A stretch of DNA of 64,000 nt from an unidentified bacterial endosymbiont (lineage in GTDB: Bacteria > Pseudomonadota > Gammaproteobacteria > Enterobacterales > G038960095). The DNA is taken from the NCBI RefSeq assembly GCF_918320885.1, contig NZ_OU907312.1, positions 930,465 to 994,464 on the forward strand, given 5' to 3'. Below are positions 35,163 to 45,021 of this stretch, one piece after another. The stretch's first letter is position 1; each line of letters begins with the position of its first letter. The notes below the pieces were generated by a model. The model had not been told where the DNA came from. It worked only from the letters and a program-made list of their open reading frames with translations, and made no database searches. Made by a program: the position numbers and the translations under genes.

Positions 35163-36188
35163 TTAAGGGGCTTGTCCATAGATCCGTGGCTGTGTGGTGC
35201 GATCGAACAACGGCACCAGCATATTGGCCATCAATACGGCAAAAGCCAGGCCATCCGGGTAATCGCCGAAGCGGCGGATAAGATAGACTAACAGCCCAAT
35301 CAAGGCCCCAAACAGTAGCCGACCCCGGGGGGTGGTCGCTGCAGTCACCGGATCAGTGGCGATAAAAAACGCCCCAAACATTGTACTGCCACTGAACAGC
35401 TGTAGCAGCGGTGAGCCGCTGGCCAGCGGGTTGAGCCAGTAACCCATAGTCGCACTCAGCAGTAAACTAGCTAATAAGCTGCCGGGAAGGTGCCACTGGA
35501 TAATCCGTTGGGCTAATAACAGGAGCCCCCCCAGCAGAAAGCTGATATTGAGTGCTAACCAAGCGCGATCCAGTGGCGGCTGATCCGGTGAGGAGCACCT
35601 CTGTGCCCCAGCAGTGGCCGCCAGCCGTTGTTGGTTTTTTAGGCGCTCCAGTGGGGTCGCTTGCGTTACAGCGTCACTATTAGGGGTGGATCTGGCGGCA
35701 GAGGTTTGAAAAATAAGGGCGCTAGTCGCTGCCAGGGTTGGGCGACCGCCGGCGGGCAGTAGCGAGGGCGGCCAGGCGCCCATGGGTCCAGGAAAGGCGA
35801 CCAACAGTGCCACATAGCCCACCATGGCGGGGTTAAATAGATTATGCCCTAAGCCACCATACAGCTGTTTAGCGATCACGATGGTGAACAGTGCTCCAAT
35901 AACCGCGAGCCACCAGGGCGCTAGTGGCGGTAGTGCCAGCGCTAAGAGCACACCGGATAGCAGCGCTGAACCATCTGCTAGTGTACGGCACGGTGGCCTG
36001 CCCCGCAGCCACAGGAGTGCTGCTTCTAACAGGAGGGTGCTACTGCTGGCAATCAATAGCTGCAGCAGGATCCCCCAACCAAAGTAGATGATCTGGATCA
36101 CGATAGCGGGTAGGCAGCCCAGCAGCACCCAACGCATGAGCTGCTGGGTGGATCGGGGCTGCAGCAGGGGTGGCGGCTTACTGGACAT
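35163..36188 (-). CDS. rsxD: RsxD/RnfD, membrane subunit of the Rnf/Rsx complex
   Basis: 341 residues (E. coli 352), with many membrane segments. The flavin-attachment motif is DAVTQATPL around residues 175-183, where the threonine carries covalent FMN. The C-terminus (VLMANMLVPLFDRTTQPRIY) matches the family, so the gene is complete. It overlaps rsxC by 11 bases. In E. coli rsxG and rsxE follow; here the IS605 right end lies 19 bp after the stop and no rsxG or rsxE is present. Confidence 0.93.
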   Translation of the reverse strand: MSSKPPPLLQPRSTQQLMRWVLLGCLPAIVIQIIYFGWGILLQLLIASSSTLLLEAALLWLRGRPPCRTLADGSALLSGVLLALALPPLAPWWLAVIGALFTIVIAKQLYGGLGHNLFNPAMVGYVALLVAFPGPMGAWPPSLLPAGGRPTLAATSALIFQTSAARSTPNSDAVTQATPLERLKNQQRLAATAGAQRCSSPDQPPLDRAWLALNISFLLGGLLLLAQRIIQWHLPGSLLASLLLSATMGYWLNPLASGSPLLQLFSGSTMFGAFFIATDPVTAATTPRGRLLFGALIGLLVYLIRRFGDYPDGLAFAVLMANMLVPLFDRTTQPRIYGQAP

Positions 36189-37842
36189 CTAGAGGCGCTA
36201 GGGTGGCGACAGGCGGTAGCGTGGTAGTCCTGGCTTGGCGCGCTTTAGCCCGCGCGATGGCCGCCGCCACTGCTGCTTGTCGATCCCCGGTAGCGGTCAC
36301 CGCGTGTGGTGCTGTTGGGCGCTCGGCAGTGGTGAGCGGCGTGGTAGCTCTCGGGGTGGCGGCTAGCACTGCAGCGTCGGGTCCTACTGCTGTCGCCAGC
36401 GCCGCCCGTTGCTGTTGGCGCGCCTGCTGTTGTGCTGCCAGGCGTTGTTGTTTGGCTTCAAAGCGGGTTTTAGCTTGCTGTGCCTGTTGTACTTGTTGAT
36501 CCAGTGTGCGCAACTGGGCTTTCTCCTGTTGATAGTACTGAACCAAAGGGATATGGCTGGGACAGACAGCGCTACAGGCGCCACACTCAATACAGGCCAA
36601 GAGGTGGTGAGCACGAGCTGCCTCATGCTGTTGACCACGACTGAACCAATAGAGCTGTTGTGGCAGTAGCCCCACGGGGCAGACCGTCACACACTCCCCA
36701 CAGCGGATACAGGGCTGCTCCTCAGCCTGCGCTGTGGGGCTAAGGGGTGGGCGCACTAATAGACAGTTGGTGGTTTTAATCACTGGTGCCTGGTGATCAG
36801 CGAGCAGTCGTCCCATCAGGGGGCCCCCGACGGTCACGCTGCTTAAATCGGGCACACCAAGCTGCTGCAACAGGTGTGCGACCGGGGTTCCCAACGGCAC
36901 CCAGAAATTTCCCGGCTGTGGCAGCGCCTCACCAGTGAGCGTCACCACCCGCTCAATCAGCGGTTTGCCGGCGATGATCGCTTGCTGGATGGCAAACACC
37001 GTGGCGACATTATGCATCACCACCCCGATCTGATTGCTATGCTGTCCTAGCGGCACTTCTCGGCCAGTCAGCATCCAGATCAGCTGCCGTGCATCCCCTG
37101 AAGGGTACTGGGTGGGCAGAACACGGAGCTGCAACCAGTCACCTAGCGACTTCGAGGTCGCTAGGGCCTGTTGCAGGGCAGCGAGCGCCTGCGGTTTATT
37201 ATCCTCAATGGCGATGACACACTGCTGTGGTGCTAAAATATGTTGCAAAATATGACAACCTTGAATGATCGCCTGAGCCTGTTCCCGGATCAAACAGTCA
37301 TCAGCAGTGATATAGGGCTCACACTCCACCGCATTGATGATCAGTAAGGGCAGTGGTCGAGGCGCGCCCGGCCACTTGGCACTGCTTGGAAAACCGCCCC
37401 CCCCCAAGCCCGCGATGCCGGCAGCACCAATTCGTGTGATTAACCCACTCGCTGGCTGCTCCAGATAGTGTGGCAGTGGCGCTAGCCACTGACCGTGATC
37501 CTGGCCATCGGCTTGGAGTTCAATACAGAGCGGGGGGGGCAGGGTCGAGTTGCTCTGAAAGGGATCCTGGTAGCGGCGAATCGCTGTGATCTCGCCTGAA
37601 GTGGGTGCATGGACGGGTAGCGTAGCGCGATCGAACCCTTGAGTGAATGGCGTGCCTTTATGGACCTGTTGGCCCACTTGGACGACTAGCTGGCCGGGTG
37701 GCCCCGCATGTTGTTGTAATGGAATAACCAATTGTTTAGCGAGTGGCAGCCGCTGGATGGCATGCTGGGTAGAACAGGCTTTGTGATCGGGCGGTTGCAG
37801 GCCAGCTGATAAGCGCTTGAGCGCCGTCTGTTCCAGTAGCAT
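36178..37842 (-). CDS. rsxC: RsxC/RnfC, NADH-facing subunit of the Rnf/Rsx complex
   Basis: 554 residues from the ATG at 37842, which overlaps the rsxB stop by one base (TGATG); a longer frame to 37956 would run antiparallel to no support. Two [4Fe-4S] motifs are visible (CIRCGECVTVCPVGL and CIECGACSAVCPSHI). The flavin/NADH region includes GLGGGGFPSSAKW and INAVECEPYITADD. The C-terminal tail is Gln/Ala/Lys-rich and shorter than in E. coli (740), where this repetitive tail varies. It takes electrons from NADH (Rnf) or supplies the SoxR-reducing complex (Rsx). Confidence 0.94.
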   Translation of the reverse strand: MLLEQTALKRLSAGLQPPDHKACSTQHAIQRLPLAKQLVIPLQQHAGPPGQLVVQVGQQVHKGTPFTQGFDRATLPVHAPTSGEITAIRRYQDPFQSNSTLPPPLCIELQADGQDHGQWLAPLPHYLEQPASGLITRIGAAGIAGLGGGGFPSSAKWPGAPRPLPLLIINAVECEPYITADDCLIREQAQAIIQGCHILQHILAPQQCVIAIEDNKPQALAALQQALATSKSLGDWLQLRVLPTQYPSGDARQLIWMLTGREVPLGQHSNQIGVVMHNVATVFAIQQAIIAGKPLIERVVTLTGEALPQPGNFWVPLGTPVAHLLQQLGVPDLSSVTVGGPLMGRLLADHQAPVIKTTNCLLVRPPLSPTAQAEEQPCIRCGECVTVCPVGLLPQQLYWFSRGQQHEAARAHHLLACIECGACSAVCPSHIPLVQYYQQEKAQLRTLDQQVQQAQQAKTRFEAKQQRLAAQQQARQQQRAALATAVGPDAAVLAATPRATTPLTTAERPTAPHAVTATGDRQAAVAAAIARAKARQARTTTLPPVATLAPLDVQ

Positions 37843-38435
37843 CACGGGGTGAGTCCTGCGCTGGCGGCGGGCGGGGGATCGGCTACTGCCGTGGAGGAGG
37901 ATGGCGGCAGAGGCCACTTCATCAGTAACTGATCGAGCGGTAACATCTCGATACACTGAGTCGGGCAGGGCGCTACACAGAGATCACAGCCGGTACAGTA
38001 GTCGGTCAACACGGTATGCAGGACCTTAGCACCGCCGATAATGGCATCGACCGGACAGGCTTGCAGACATTTGGTGCAGCCAATACAAAACGCCTCATCA
38101 ATCCAGGCGACCCGTTTAATCGGTATCGTGAGCGGGGCTGGATCGCTCAGTGGCACGGCGGGTGGTTCTCGGTTGAGGAGCTCAGCCAGCTGTAACACCA
38201 CGGTCCGGCCACCCGGCACGCACTGGTTAATCGCTTCGCCCTGTGCCACCGCCGCAGCATAGGGGCGACAGCCAGGATAACCACACTGGCCACACTGGGT
38301 CTGTGGCAGTAAGGCGTCAATCGAAGCTACGAGTGGATCGCTGGTCGTTTGGCAGGCGTGTGCGGCTATGCTCAATAGTAGCCCAGCAAGCCCAGTCAGC
38401 AGGGCTACGGCGAGTACCGCGGTGGCCCAACTCAT
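37842..38435 (-). CDS. rsxB: RsxB/RnfB, iron-sulfur subunit of the Rnf/Rsx complex
   Basis: 197 residues from the ATG at 38435, which overlaps the rsxA stop (ATGA). An N-terminal membrane helix ([18 protein letters not shown]) is followed by a [4Fe-4S] domain ([13 protein letters not shown] ... CVPGG) and a two-cluster ferredoxin domain ([32 protein letters not shown]). It relays electrons within the complex. Complete. Confidence 0.95.
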   Translation of the reverse strand: MSWATAVLAVALLTGLAGLLLSIAAHACQTTSDPLVASIDALLPQTQCGQCGYPGCRPYAAAVAQGEAINQCVPGGRTVVLQLAELLNREPPAVPLSDPAPLTIPIKRVAWIDEAFCIGCTKCLQACPVDAIIGGAKVLHTVLTDYCTGCDLCVAPCPTQCIEMLPLDQLLMKWPLPPSSSTAVADPPPAASAGLTP

Positions 38436-39019
38436 CCTAGTGGACGGCCCCAACCGCTAAATCCCATAAAGGCCAGTGACATTAAGCCGGCGGTGATCAA
38501 AGCAATGGCGTTGCCGCGAAACGGCAAGGGCACATCAGCCACACGCAGTCGCTCCCGTAACAGGGAAAATAGCACCAAGACCAGGGTGAATCCGAGCGCT
38601 TCCCCTAGGCCCAAGACGATAGATTGTACGAAGGTATGAGCGGAGCGACTATTCAGCAGCGCCACCCCCAGGACCGCACAGTTGGTGGTGATGAGCGGCA
38701 AAAAGATCCCCAACAGCTGATAGAGCAGTGGGTGCGTTTGTCGTACCACCAGCTCGGTAAATTGTACCACCACCGCAATGACTAGGATAAACAGCAGGGT
38801 GCGCAGCGGTACCAAGCCAAAGGGTTGTAGCAGGTAACGCTCCAATAGATAGGTGACTACAGAGGCTGTCGTCAAGACAAAAGTGGTTGCCGCGCCCATA
38901 CCTAGGGCAGTTTCTGGTTTTTTAGAGACCCCCATCAAGGGGCAGAGGCCAAGAAATTTGACCAACACAAAATTATTGACCAGTACTGTACTGAGTAACA
39001 GCAGCAGGGTGTCGCGCAT
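38432..39019 (-). CDS. rsxA: RsxA/RnfA, membrane subunit of the Rnf/Rsx complex
   Basis: 195 residues (E. coli 193), six membrane helices. Conserved segments [20 protein letters not shown] at the N-terminus and [13 protein letters not shown] in the middle carry the paired half-membrane cysteines. First gene of rsxABCD, with each gene overlapping the next. About 150 bp separate it from pgsA upstream. Confidence 0.96.
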   Translation of the reverse strand: MRDTLLLLLSTVLVNNFVLVKFLGLCPLMGVSKKPETALGMGAATTFVLTTASVVTYLLERYLLQPFGLVPLRTLLFILVIAVVVQFTELVVRQTHPLLYQLLGIFLPLITTNCAVLGVALLNSRSAHTFVQSIVLGLGEALGFTLVLVLFSLLRERLRVADVPLPFRGNAIALITAGLMSLAFMGFSGWGRPLG

Positions 39020-39170
39020 GTGGAAACAGCCCTAGTTAAACTGAGAGAGACCTGTCTATCTCAGCAGGGTCGATCAGGGGAGAGACCAAGCAGCCGATTG
39101 TAACCTAGTAGCGGCCCAAAGCCTACAGCCAGCCAATAAACTAGATCAGCAGCGGCTGCCTGGCACTGTT

Positions 39171-39725
39171 TTAGGTATCGGGCGTCATCAGCGTTTGGCG
39201 TGCAGCGTGCAGGTAATGGCACATCGTCCAGAATGTGAGCAGCATCGCCCCATACAGGGCAATAAAGCCACAGCGCTCTAGCAGGAGTGACGGGCGCCAG
39301 AGCAGCAGCACCAATGCGACCATTTGTGTAGCGGTCTTGATTTTGCCAATCCAGGTCACGGCTACCGTGCGGCGTTTGCCAAGCTCAGCCATCCATTCTC
39401 TCAGCGCCGAAATAATAATTTCTCGAATAATCATAGTGATACTGGGTAAGGTGATCCACCACGTGTGGTAATGAACCGCCACCAGCACCATCGCCGCCGC
39501 CACCATCACTTTATCGGCCACCGGATCTAAGAAAGCGCCGAAAGGGGTGGTTTGTTGCCAACGACGGGCTAAAAAGCCGTCGCACCAATCGGTGAGCGCC
39601 GCCAAGATAAAGAGCAGTGTGCAAGCCAGGGGGGCCCAGATCACTGGCAGGTAGAAAAATAGTACAAAAAAAGGGATCAAACCGATGCGAAATAGCGTGA
39701 GGAGCGTTGGAATATTGGTTTGCAT
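39171..39725 (-). CDS. pgsA: Phosphatidylglycerophosphate synthase
   Basis: 184 residues (E. coli 182). The CDP-alcohol phosphotransferase motif is complete: [10 protein letters not shown] followed by [10 protein letters not shown], matching D(x)2DG(x)2AR(x)8G(x)3D(x)3D. It makes PGP from CDP-diacylglycerol and glycerol-3-phosphate in the inner membrane, the first committed step to phosphatidylglycerol and cardiolipin. It follows uvrC, as in E. coli. Confidence 0.97.
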   Translation of the reverse strand: MQTNIPTLLTLFRIGLIPFFVLFFYLPVIWAPLACTLLFILAALTDWCDGFLARRWQQTTPFGAFLDPVADKVMVAAAMVLVAVHYHTWWITLPSITMIIREIIISALREWMAELGKRRTVAVTWIGKIKTATQMVALVLLLWRPSLLLERCGFIALYGAMLLTFWTMCHYLHAARQTLMTPDT

Positions 39726-39787
39726 AGTCTAGGGGATGTCAATCACTATCCGATGATATAGCTAAGGTTGGATTAATTTTAGAGTGA

Positions 39788-41668
39788 TTATAACGCTATT
39801 TCACCTTGTAGGGCTGTATAAATTTTTTCAGCTAATCGACGTGAAATCATCGGGACGGCGGCGATCTCCTCGACGCTGGCCTTGAGTAGCGGCTGTAAGC
39901 CACCCAGGTAGAGTAGCAGGGCTTGCCGCCTTTTAGGGCCGATCCCGGGGATCTGCTGTAAGCGACTGGTACGACGACCCTTAGCCCGCTGCTGGCGATG
40001 TCCCATCAGGGCATGCCGGTGCGCTTCATCCCGTAGGTGTTGCAGCAGGTGTAGCGCTGGATCAGTGGCTGATAACTGACAGCCTTGAGTATCGGTGGTC
40101 AAAAACAGGGTTTCTAGCCCAGGCTTACGGCCTGGGCCTTTAGCGATGGCAAGCAGCCGGGGGGGTGGGCGTTCTCCCCAACGGTTTATCAAGCCATTGA
40201 AGACTGCTTGCGCAGCGTTGAGTTGTCCTTTGCCACCATCGATCAGGACGACACAGGGGATTTTTTCTGGATCCAGGGGGGGCGTGTAACGGCGCTGGAG
40301 TACTTGTGCAATGGCGGCACAATCATCGCCCGGTGTGACCGCTGTAATGGTGTAGCGACGATATTCCGCCTTTAAGGGGCTGCCCGCATTAAAGACAACA
40401 CACGAGGCCACCATCTTCTCTCCCAGGGTGTGACTGATATCAAAACACTCCAGTCGCTCTAGCGGCGGCAGCGCCAATAATTGTTGCAGTGCTTTCAGGC
40501 GCTGCTGCTGGGTAGAGCGTTGGGCGACTCTGCTCTGAAGCGCCGCTACGGCATTGGTATGGGCCAACTGCAGATAACGGGCGCGGTCCCCGCGCGGCTG
40601 GGGATAAATCACCAAGGGCTGCTGCAGAATAGCACTTAAAGTGCGTGCTAATGGGCGGCTGTCAGGCAAGGGAACATCAAGCCAGATTTGGTCTGGCAAG
40701 ACGATGGCCCGTTGGCTTGGCAGGTAGTAGAGCGTGATAAAAGTCTGAGCGATTTCGGAGAGTGTGCGGTCTAGAGGCACGATAGGGAAGTAGCTACGAC
40801 TCCCTAGCAGCTTTCCATGACGCAGCATGAGCACCTGCACACAGACTACCCCCGCTTGCTGCACGATACTGATCGCATCGGCCGCTTGGTGACGGCTATT
40901 TGTAACAAATTGTTTCTCTAATACCTGGCGAATGGCCTGGATCTGATCACGCAAACGGGCTGCAGTTTCAAATTGCAGCGTTTGGCTGGCTACTGCCATG
41001 CGTGCGACCAAGGTGGAGAGCACCTGCTGATCTTTTCCTTGTAAAAACAGGCGTGCACAGTCAACCTGCTGTTGGTAGGTAGACTCACTGACCAGCCCAG
41101 GAATACAGGGACCTAAACAGCGCCCTATCTGATATTGTAAGCAGGGGCGAGTTCGATTGCGGTAGACTGAATCTTCACACTGTCGCAGGGGGAAGAGGCG
41201 CTGTAATAACGCTAAGGTCTCACGCACGGCCTGGGGGTTGGGAAAGGGGCCAAAGTACTCACCGGCTGTGCGTTTGGAGCCTCGATGATAGATTAAACGT
41301 GGGTGCTTACCGCTAGTCAATACGATAAACGGGTAGTCACCCTCCTCACGCAGCAGCACATTATAACGGGGCTTGTGCTGTTGAATGGTGTTGTATTCCA
41401 GTAACAGCGCTTCAGTTTCTGTATGGGTTACCGTGATGGTAATGACTGCAATGGCAGCGACCAAGGCGGCGGTTTTAGTCGTTGGAGCAGGCTTTGAGTG
41501 ACTGTCGGAGTGCTTGGTTTGTTGATAACCATAGTGGGCTAAGCGTTGCTTTAAATTATTGGCTTTCCCTACATAAAGGATACGTCCTTGCGCATCCTGC
41601 ATACAGTAAACACCAGGCTGTGTCGGTACAGTCTTTAAAAATTGTCGGAAATCAAAGCGGGGAATCAT
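39788..41668 (-). CDS. uvrC: UvrC, excinuclease subunit C
   Basis: 626 residues (E. coli 610). A GIY-YIG nuclease domain (QPGVYCMQDAQGRILYVGKA) comes first; it has an extra Ser/Thr/Ala-rich insertion of about 15 residues near residue 60 (SDSHSKPAPTTKTAALV). Then a UvrB-binding UVR motif (about 205-240), the RNase H-like 5' nuclease domain (ECFDISHTLGEKMVASCVVF) and C-terminal helix-hairpin-helix repeats (LQQIPGIGPKRRQALL). It makes the dual incisions in nucleotide excision repair. uvrY precedes it by 6 bases. Confidence 0.97.
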   Translation of the reverse strand: MIPRFDFRQFLKTVPTQPGVYCMQDAQGRILYVGKANNLKQRLAHYGYQQTKHSDSHSKPAPTTKTAALVAAIAVITITVTHTETEALLLEYNTIQQHKPRYNVLLREEGDYPFIVLTSGKHPRLIYHRGSKRTAGEYFGPFPNPQAVRETLALLQRLFPLRQCEDSVYRNRTRPCLQYQIGRCLGPCIPGLVSESTYQQQVDCARLFLQGKDQQVLSTLVARMAVASQTLQFETAARLRDQIQAIRQVLEKQFVTNSRHQAADAISIVQQAGVVCVQVLMLRHGKLLGSRSYFPIVPLDRTLSEIAQTFITLYYLPSQRAIVLPDQIWLDVPLPDSRPLARTLSAILQQPLVIYPQPRGDRARYLQLAHTNAVAALQSRVAQRSTQQQRLKALQQLLALPPLERLECFDISHTLGEKMVASCVVFNAGSPLKAEYRRYTITAVTPGDDCAAIAQVLQRRYTPPLDPEKIPCVVLIDGGKGQLNAAQAVFNGLINRWGERPPPRLLAIAKGPGRKPGLETLFLTTDTQGCQLSATDPALHLLQHLRDEAHRHALMGHRQQRAKGRRTSRLQQIPGIGPKRRQALLLYLGGLQPLLKASVEEIAAVPMISRRLAEKIYTALQGEIAL

Positions 41669-41674
41669 TCAAGC

Positions 41675-42319
41675 TTATAAGCGCTCGGACATTAACAGAC
41701 TGTGGCGAATGGCTAGGTGGGTCAGCTCAACATCGCTGCTGATGTTGAGTTTAGTAAACATGCGATAACGATAACTATTAACCGTTTTAGGGCTCAAATT
41801 CAGTTGATCGGCGATGCTACTCGCCTTTTGTCCCTGGGTCAGCATCAGCATAATTTGCAGTTCACGCTTTGAAAGTAGGCTCAGGGGATTATCGACTACT
41901 GGTGCAAACTGACTTAAGACCATCTGTTGCGCAATAGTCGGCGCAATATAACGTTGTCCTAAATGGACGGTACGAATGGCATTGGTCATCTCTTCGGGTG
42001 ATACATCTTTGCTGAGATAGCCGGCGATACCAGCCTGCATGATTTTAGCAGGCAGGGGGTTCTCCGTGTAAATCGTTAAAATAATCAGGCGGACCTCCGG
42101 CGAATGGCGCAATATCTTGCGCGCGGCCTCTATGCCGCCAATGCCTGGCATGTTGAGGTCCATCAACACCACATCCGTTTGATGGTGACGACACCATCTG
42201 ACCGCCTCTTCGCCATTTTTGGCTTCGCCAATCACACTCATGCCTCGGATTTCCTCCAAGATGCGTCGTATGCCAGTACGGACTAATTCATGATCATCCA
42301 CCAGAAACACGTTAATCAA
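41675..42319 (-). CDS. uvrY: UvrY, response regulator of BarA (GacA/SirA family)
   Basis: 214 residues (E. coli 218). A receiver domain with phospho-acceptor Asp54 (VLMDLNMPG) and acidic pocket FLVDDHELVR, then a LuxR-type HTH (LSKRELQIMLMLTQGQKASS, LSPKTVNSYRYRMFTKLNI). In enterics UvrY activates csrB/csrC and so controls metabolism and T3SS-linked virulence. Intact, although the histidine kinase is not in the window. Operon with uvrC and pgsA. Confidence 0.96.
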   Translation of the reverse strand: MINVFLVDDHELVRTGIRRILEEIRGMSVIGEAKNGEEAVRWCRHHQTDVVLMDLNMPGIGGIEAARKILRHSPEVRLIILTIYTENPLPAKIMQAGIAGYLSKDVSPEEMTNAIRTVHLGQRYIAPTIAQQMVLSQFAPVVDNPLSLLSKRELQIMLMLTQGQKASSIADQLNLSPKTVNSYRYRMFTKLNISSDVELTHLAIRHSLLMSERL

Positions 42320-42838
42320 GATCCCTCCCTTACAGTCTACCAGTACCGACCCTGTTGCCCCGGCTATACTACTTGATTTTTGAGGATTATTAAATACTAA
42401 CCTCGAGCAGCCTGCCCGAGACGACTCTTTAACGTTTATTAAATAATTTGTTACATATGGGGGTTGTATGTACAGTATGATATTAGTTAAAAATGCGTTT
42501 TAGATACTTATTATAAAGGATAATGATTATATGAATTATTGTTAATAACTTGTTTAAGTAAGTATTTTTGAAAACTGACGCGTTACTGCAATTGGATCGC
42601 TACCAGGCTTGAATATTACGGCTAGTTTCTCCCGATGAGGGGCAATACCGCCCTCTGTTGACGGGTACAGCACAACGAATTTGTTGAGGAAATCAGCGTC
42701 TCCAGGTGAACACGCCGTCGTTGAATACAATCCAGTTCGAGATAAAGAATTTCATAACCTAGCGCCGATATTTATGAAATTAGTTGAAATAATAAACAAA
42801 AAAGCTGGCGAACCTTTGTCCAGTATCAGGAGGAGAGA
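42320..42838. other. AT-rich stretch without a clear gene, uvrY to hicB
   Basis: 42519-42540 (GATAATGATTATATGAATTA...) matches 13 of 19 positions of the Fur-box consensus but has no gene directly behind it. A frame is open without a good start from about 42639 to 42890, reading VVEYNPVRDKEFHNLAPIF and then MKLVEIINKKAGEPLSSIRR from an ATG near 42777. It could be a remnant of a gene before hicB, but it does not look like HicA. Confidence 0.35.
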
Positions 42839-43267
42839 ATGTTCAATTACCCGGTGAAATTAAAACGGGATACGCAGGGAGCTTACTCAGTGACGTGTCG
42901 TGATCTTCCAGAAATGTTGTCAGAAGGCAATACACAAGAGCAGGCATCACTTAAAGTGGTCGATAACCTGGTGACAACTATCGCCAATTATATTGAGCAT
43001 CGTCGTCCAGTACCGGTAGCCTCTGCGCCAGAAAAAAGTGAGTGGGTGATTGTCTTGCCGGTGTTAGTGGCCGCAAAAACTGCGTTATGGAATACCATGA
43101 TTGAAAGTGGAACTCGTAAAACCGATCTTGCAAGGCTGTTGGGAGTCCATCTCCCACAGGTTGATCGGTTAATTAATGTTCAGCACTCCTCAAAAATCGA
43201 GTCTGTAGAGTCTGCACTCTCTCAACTGGGTCGAAAACTATTGTTACAAGTCAGTCGTGATAAATGA
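42839..43267 (+). CDS. hicB: HicB-family antitoxin, no HicA partner seen
   Basis: 142 residues. The N-terminal degraded RNase H-like fold is typical of HicB (YPVKLKRDTQGAYSVTCRDL PEMLSEGNT), and the C-terminal half holds a helix-turn-helix (TRKTDLARLLGVHLPQVDRL). A GGAGGAGAG ribosome-binding site precedes the ATG. HicA, usually a 60-80-residue protein immediately adjacent, is not found on either side, so this is an orphan antitoxin or regulator. Confidence 0.85.
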   Translation: MFNYPVKLKRDTQGAYSVTCRDLPEMLSEGNTQEQASLKVVDNLVTTIANYIEHRRPVPVASAPEKSEWVIVLPVLVAAKTALWNTMIESGTRKTDLARLLGVHLPQVDRLINVQHSSKIESVESALSQLGRKLLLQVSRDK

Positions 43268-43308
43268 CCTGGCAGGCTATTTTAGCCGATCCAGGTCTAT
43301 CAGCCGAC

Positions 43309-44382
43309 TTAAGAGGGCAAGTGCCGTCGATAGTGTTGCTGTGCACGTTGTACCTTGTGAAGATAGTGGCGCGCCTGAGAGGAGGGGTGGCGTGTCAGCA
43401 AGGTTTGGTAAACTTGATCAGGTGATAATTGATTAATCATGGCCAGTGCGGTCTGTTGATCCGCAGAAAAGGTGCGTAATACCCCGCTAGTTCCACCATT
43501 ATAGGCTGCTATCGCTGCATAGCGCCGTGATAGCGGGTGGCGTATCTTGCCAAGGTAGCGGGTGTGGAGTAAGTGAAGGTAGGCTGCTCCGGTATCGATG
43601 TTTTTACTGGGATTCAATAGGTAGCTGCGGGAGGGCTTGCCGTGTCGCCGTTTGATATGGGTAAAGACATCGCGACCGGCGCTCTCCTGCTTCACCTGCA
43701 TTAAGCCGAGCGCCTGGCTTCCACTGATGGCGTAGGGATTAAAACTCGACTCCGTCTGGATAATCGCCAAAATAAGACTCTCATCAAGCCGATAATGGCG
43801 TGCTGCTTGTTGTACCGGCCGCAAATATTTCTGTGCCCGTTGATTCAGGTGGTTAGGGGCTAGTGGTACTCTCAGCATGAGAATGGGTCGCCCGTGACTG
43901 ATGCGCTGCTTCAATCGATATTTCAGCAGGTTATTGATAAAACACTCTGCCTGAGCTGGCGTCGCTATCGGTCGGTGCTGGTGATCGAGAACCTGCTCGT
44001 AGAGAAAAGGATGGAGGCTGGTTAGCGTCTCCTGATCATCAAAGAGATGACGATGACAAGCCTCTTCACCCATTAACAGGATCTGCCTCATGGCACGGCG
44101 CAAACAGGCCTGCGGGTCCTCTCCTGTCAGGGTTTCAACGGTGAGGATGCCTTTTTGAAAATTGATATGGGCGCGTGTCTGGTAGTGGTTGCTATATTTG
44201 ACATAATCTTTTGATCCAGCGATCACCACTTCATTCGGCCCCCACTGCTCCTCGATATGATGTGCCAATTGCCCCACTAAGATCTCAAAGCCATGGGTAT
44301 CTTTTACTAAGGGCAGCGGCTCTTGAAGTGGGACACAGGCAGCTAATAAACAGCTGATTAGGAGCGTATAGGCTGTTTTCAC
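43309..44382 (-). CDS. mltC: MltC, membrane-bound lytic murein transglycosylase C
   Basis: 357 residues (E. coli 359). A lipoprotein signal with lipobox LLAAC (Cys16), then the MltC N-terminal domain, and a C-terminal Slt-type domain with catalytic glutamate in ILAIIQTESSFNPYAISGSQ, the motifs ALGLMQVKQESAGRDVF and AAIAAYNGGTSGVLRTF. It cleaves peptidoglycan to 1,6-anhydro-muropeptides at the outer membrane. It lies 3 bp after a paralogue of its catalytic domain. Confidence 0.95.
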   Translation of the reverse strand: MKTAYTLLISCLLAACVPLQEPLPLVKDTHGFEILVGQLAHHIEEQWGPNEVVIAGSKDYVKYSNHYQTRAHINFQKGILTVETLTGEDPQACLRRAMRQILLMGEEACHRHLFDDQETLTSLHPFLYEQVLDHQHRPIATPAQAECFINNLLKYRLKQRISHGRPILMLRVPLAPNHLNQRAQKYLRPVQQAARHYRLDESLILAIIQTESSFNPYAISGSQALGLMQVKQESAGRDVFTHIKRRHGKPSRSYLLNPSKNIDTGAAYLHLLHTRYLGKIRHPLSRRYAAIAAYNGGTSGVLRTFSADQQTALAMINQLSPDQVYQTLLTRHPSSQARHYLHKVQRAQQHYRRHLPS

Positions 44383-44385
44383 CGG

Positions 44386-45021
44386 TCAATACCTGCGTTG
44401 AGCTTGGGTAACTTTGGCCAGATAAGCTCGGGTGTAGGCCAGCGGATGACGCTGGATGATCCGCTGGTAAAAGCGATCGGGTGTCAGCTGGTTGATCGCG
44501 TGGATGGCTTTCTGCGGATGATTCGAGAAGGTTTTGAAGAGGTTGCCCTGCCCGCCATTATAGGCGGCAATCACCGCATACTGCCGGGTACGAGGGTGCT
44601 TTATTTTGGCCAAATAGCGTGTTTGTAGCAGGTGAAGATAGGCGGTTCCAACATCGATATTACGCTGTGGCTCAAACAGATAACGACGGGTCGGTTGGTG
44701 AGAGCGTTTTTTCAGGTGTGCAAACACCTCGCGCCCTGCCGTATCGGGGACCACTTGCATTAAGCCAAAACCGTTTTGGAACCCCACGGCGCGTGGGTTG
44801 AAGTTAGATTCAATTTCAATAATGGCTAAGATTAAGCGGGGATCAACCTGATAGCGCTTGGCTGATTGATGAACCAGGCGGCGATAGCGGGCTGCTGCCT
44901 GTTGGGTATCCGCTGCTGGACGGGCGTGCGGCGTTCGATTGTTTATTCGTCTAGGGGTGCTGATTGCCGAAGCTGGTGTTAATAACAGCAGACCTAGGAG
45001 GAGCGGTAGTAGCGGTCTCAT
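44386..45021 (-). CDS. Second MltC-type lytic transglycosylase, periplasmic, lacking the MltC N-domain
   Basis: About 211 residues from the ATG at 45021 (an ATG at 45027 is also possible). A signal peptide with no lipobox (RPLLPLLLGLLLLTPASA), a short linker, then the same Slt-type catalytic domain as MltC: LILAIIEIESNFNPRAVGF with the catalytic glutamate, FGLMQVVPDTAGREVF, AVIAAYNGGQGNLFKTF. It closely resembles the downstream mltC, so it probably arose by tandem duplication with loss of the N-domain. It follows yggX by about 35 bp. Confidence 0.85.
   Translation of the reverse strand: MRPLLPLLLGLLLLTPASAISTPRRINNRTPHARPAADTQQAAARYRRLVHQSAKRYQVDPRLILAIIEIESNFNPRAVGFQNGFGLMQVVPDTAGREVFAHLKKRSHQPTRRYLFEPQRNIDVGTAYLHLLQTRYLAKIKHPRTRQYAVIAAYNGGQGNLFKTFSNHPQKAIHAINQLTPDRFYQRIIQRHPLAYTRAYLAKVTQAQRRY

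Noticed and set aside
36170..36499. 109-residue plus-strand ORF opposite rsxC
   Set aside because: It is a shadow of the Ala/Gln-rich rsxC tail, with no ribosome-binding site and low-complexity composition.
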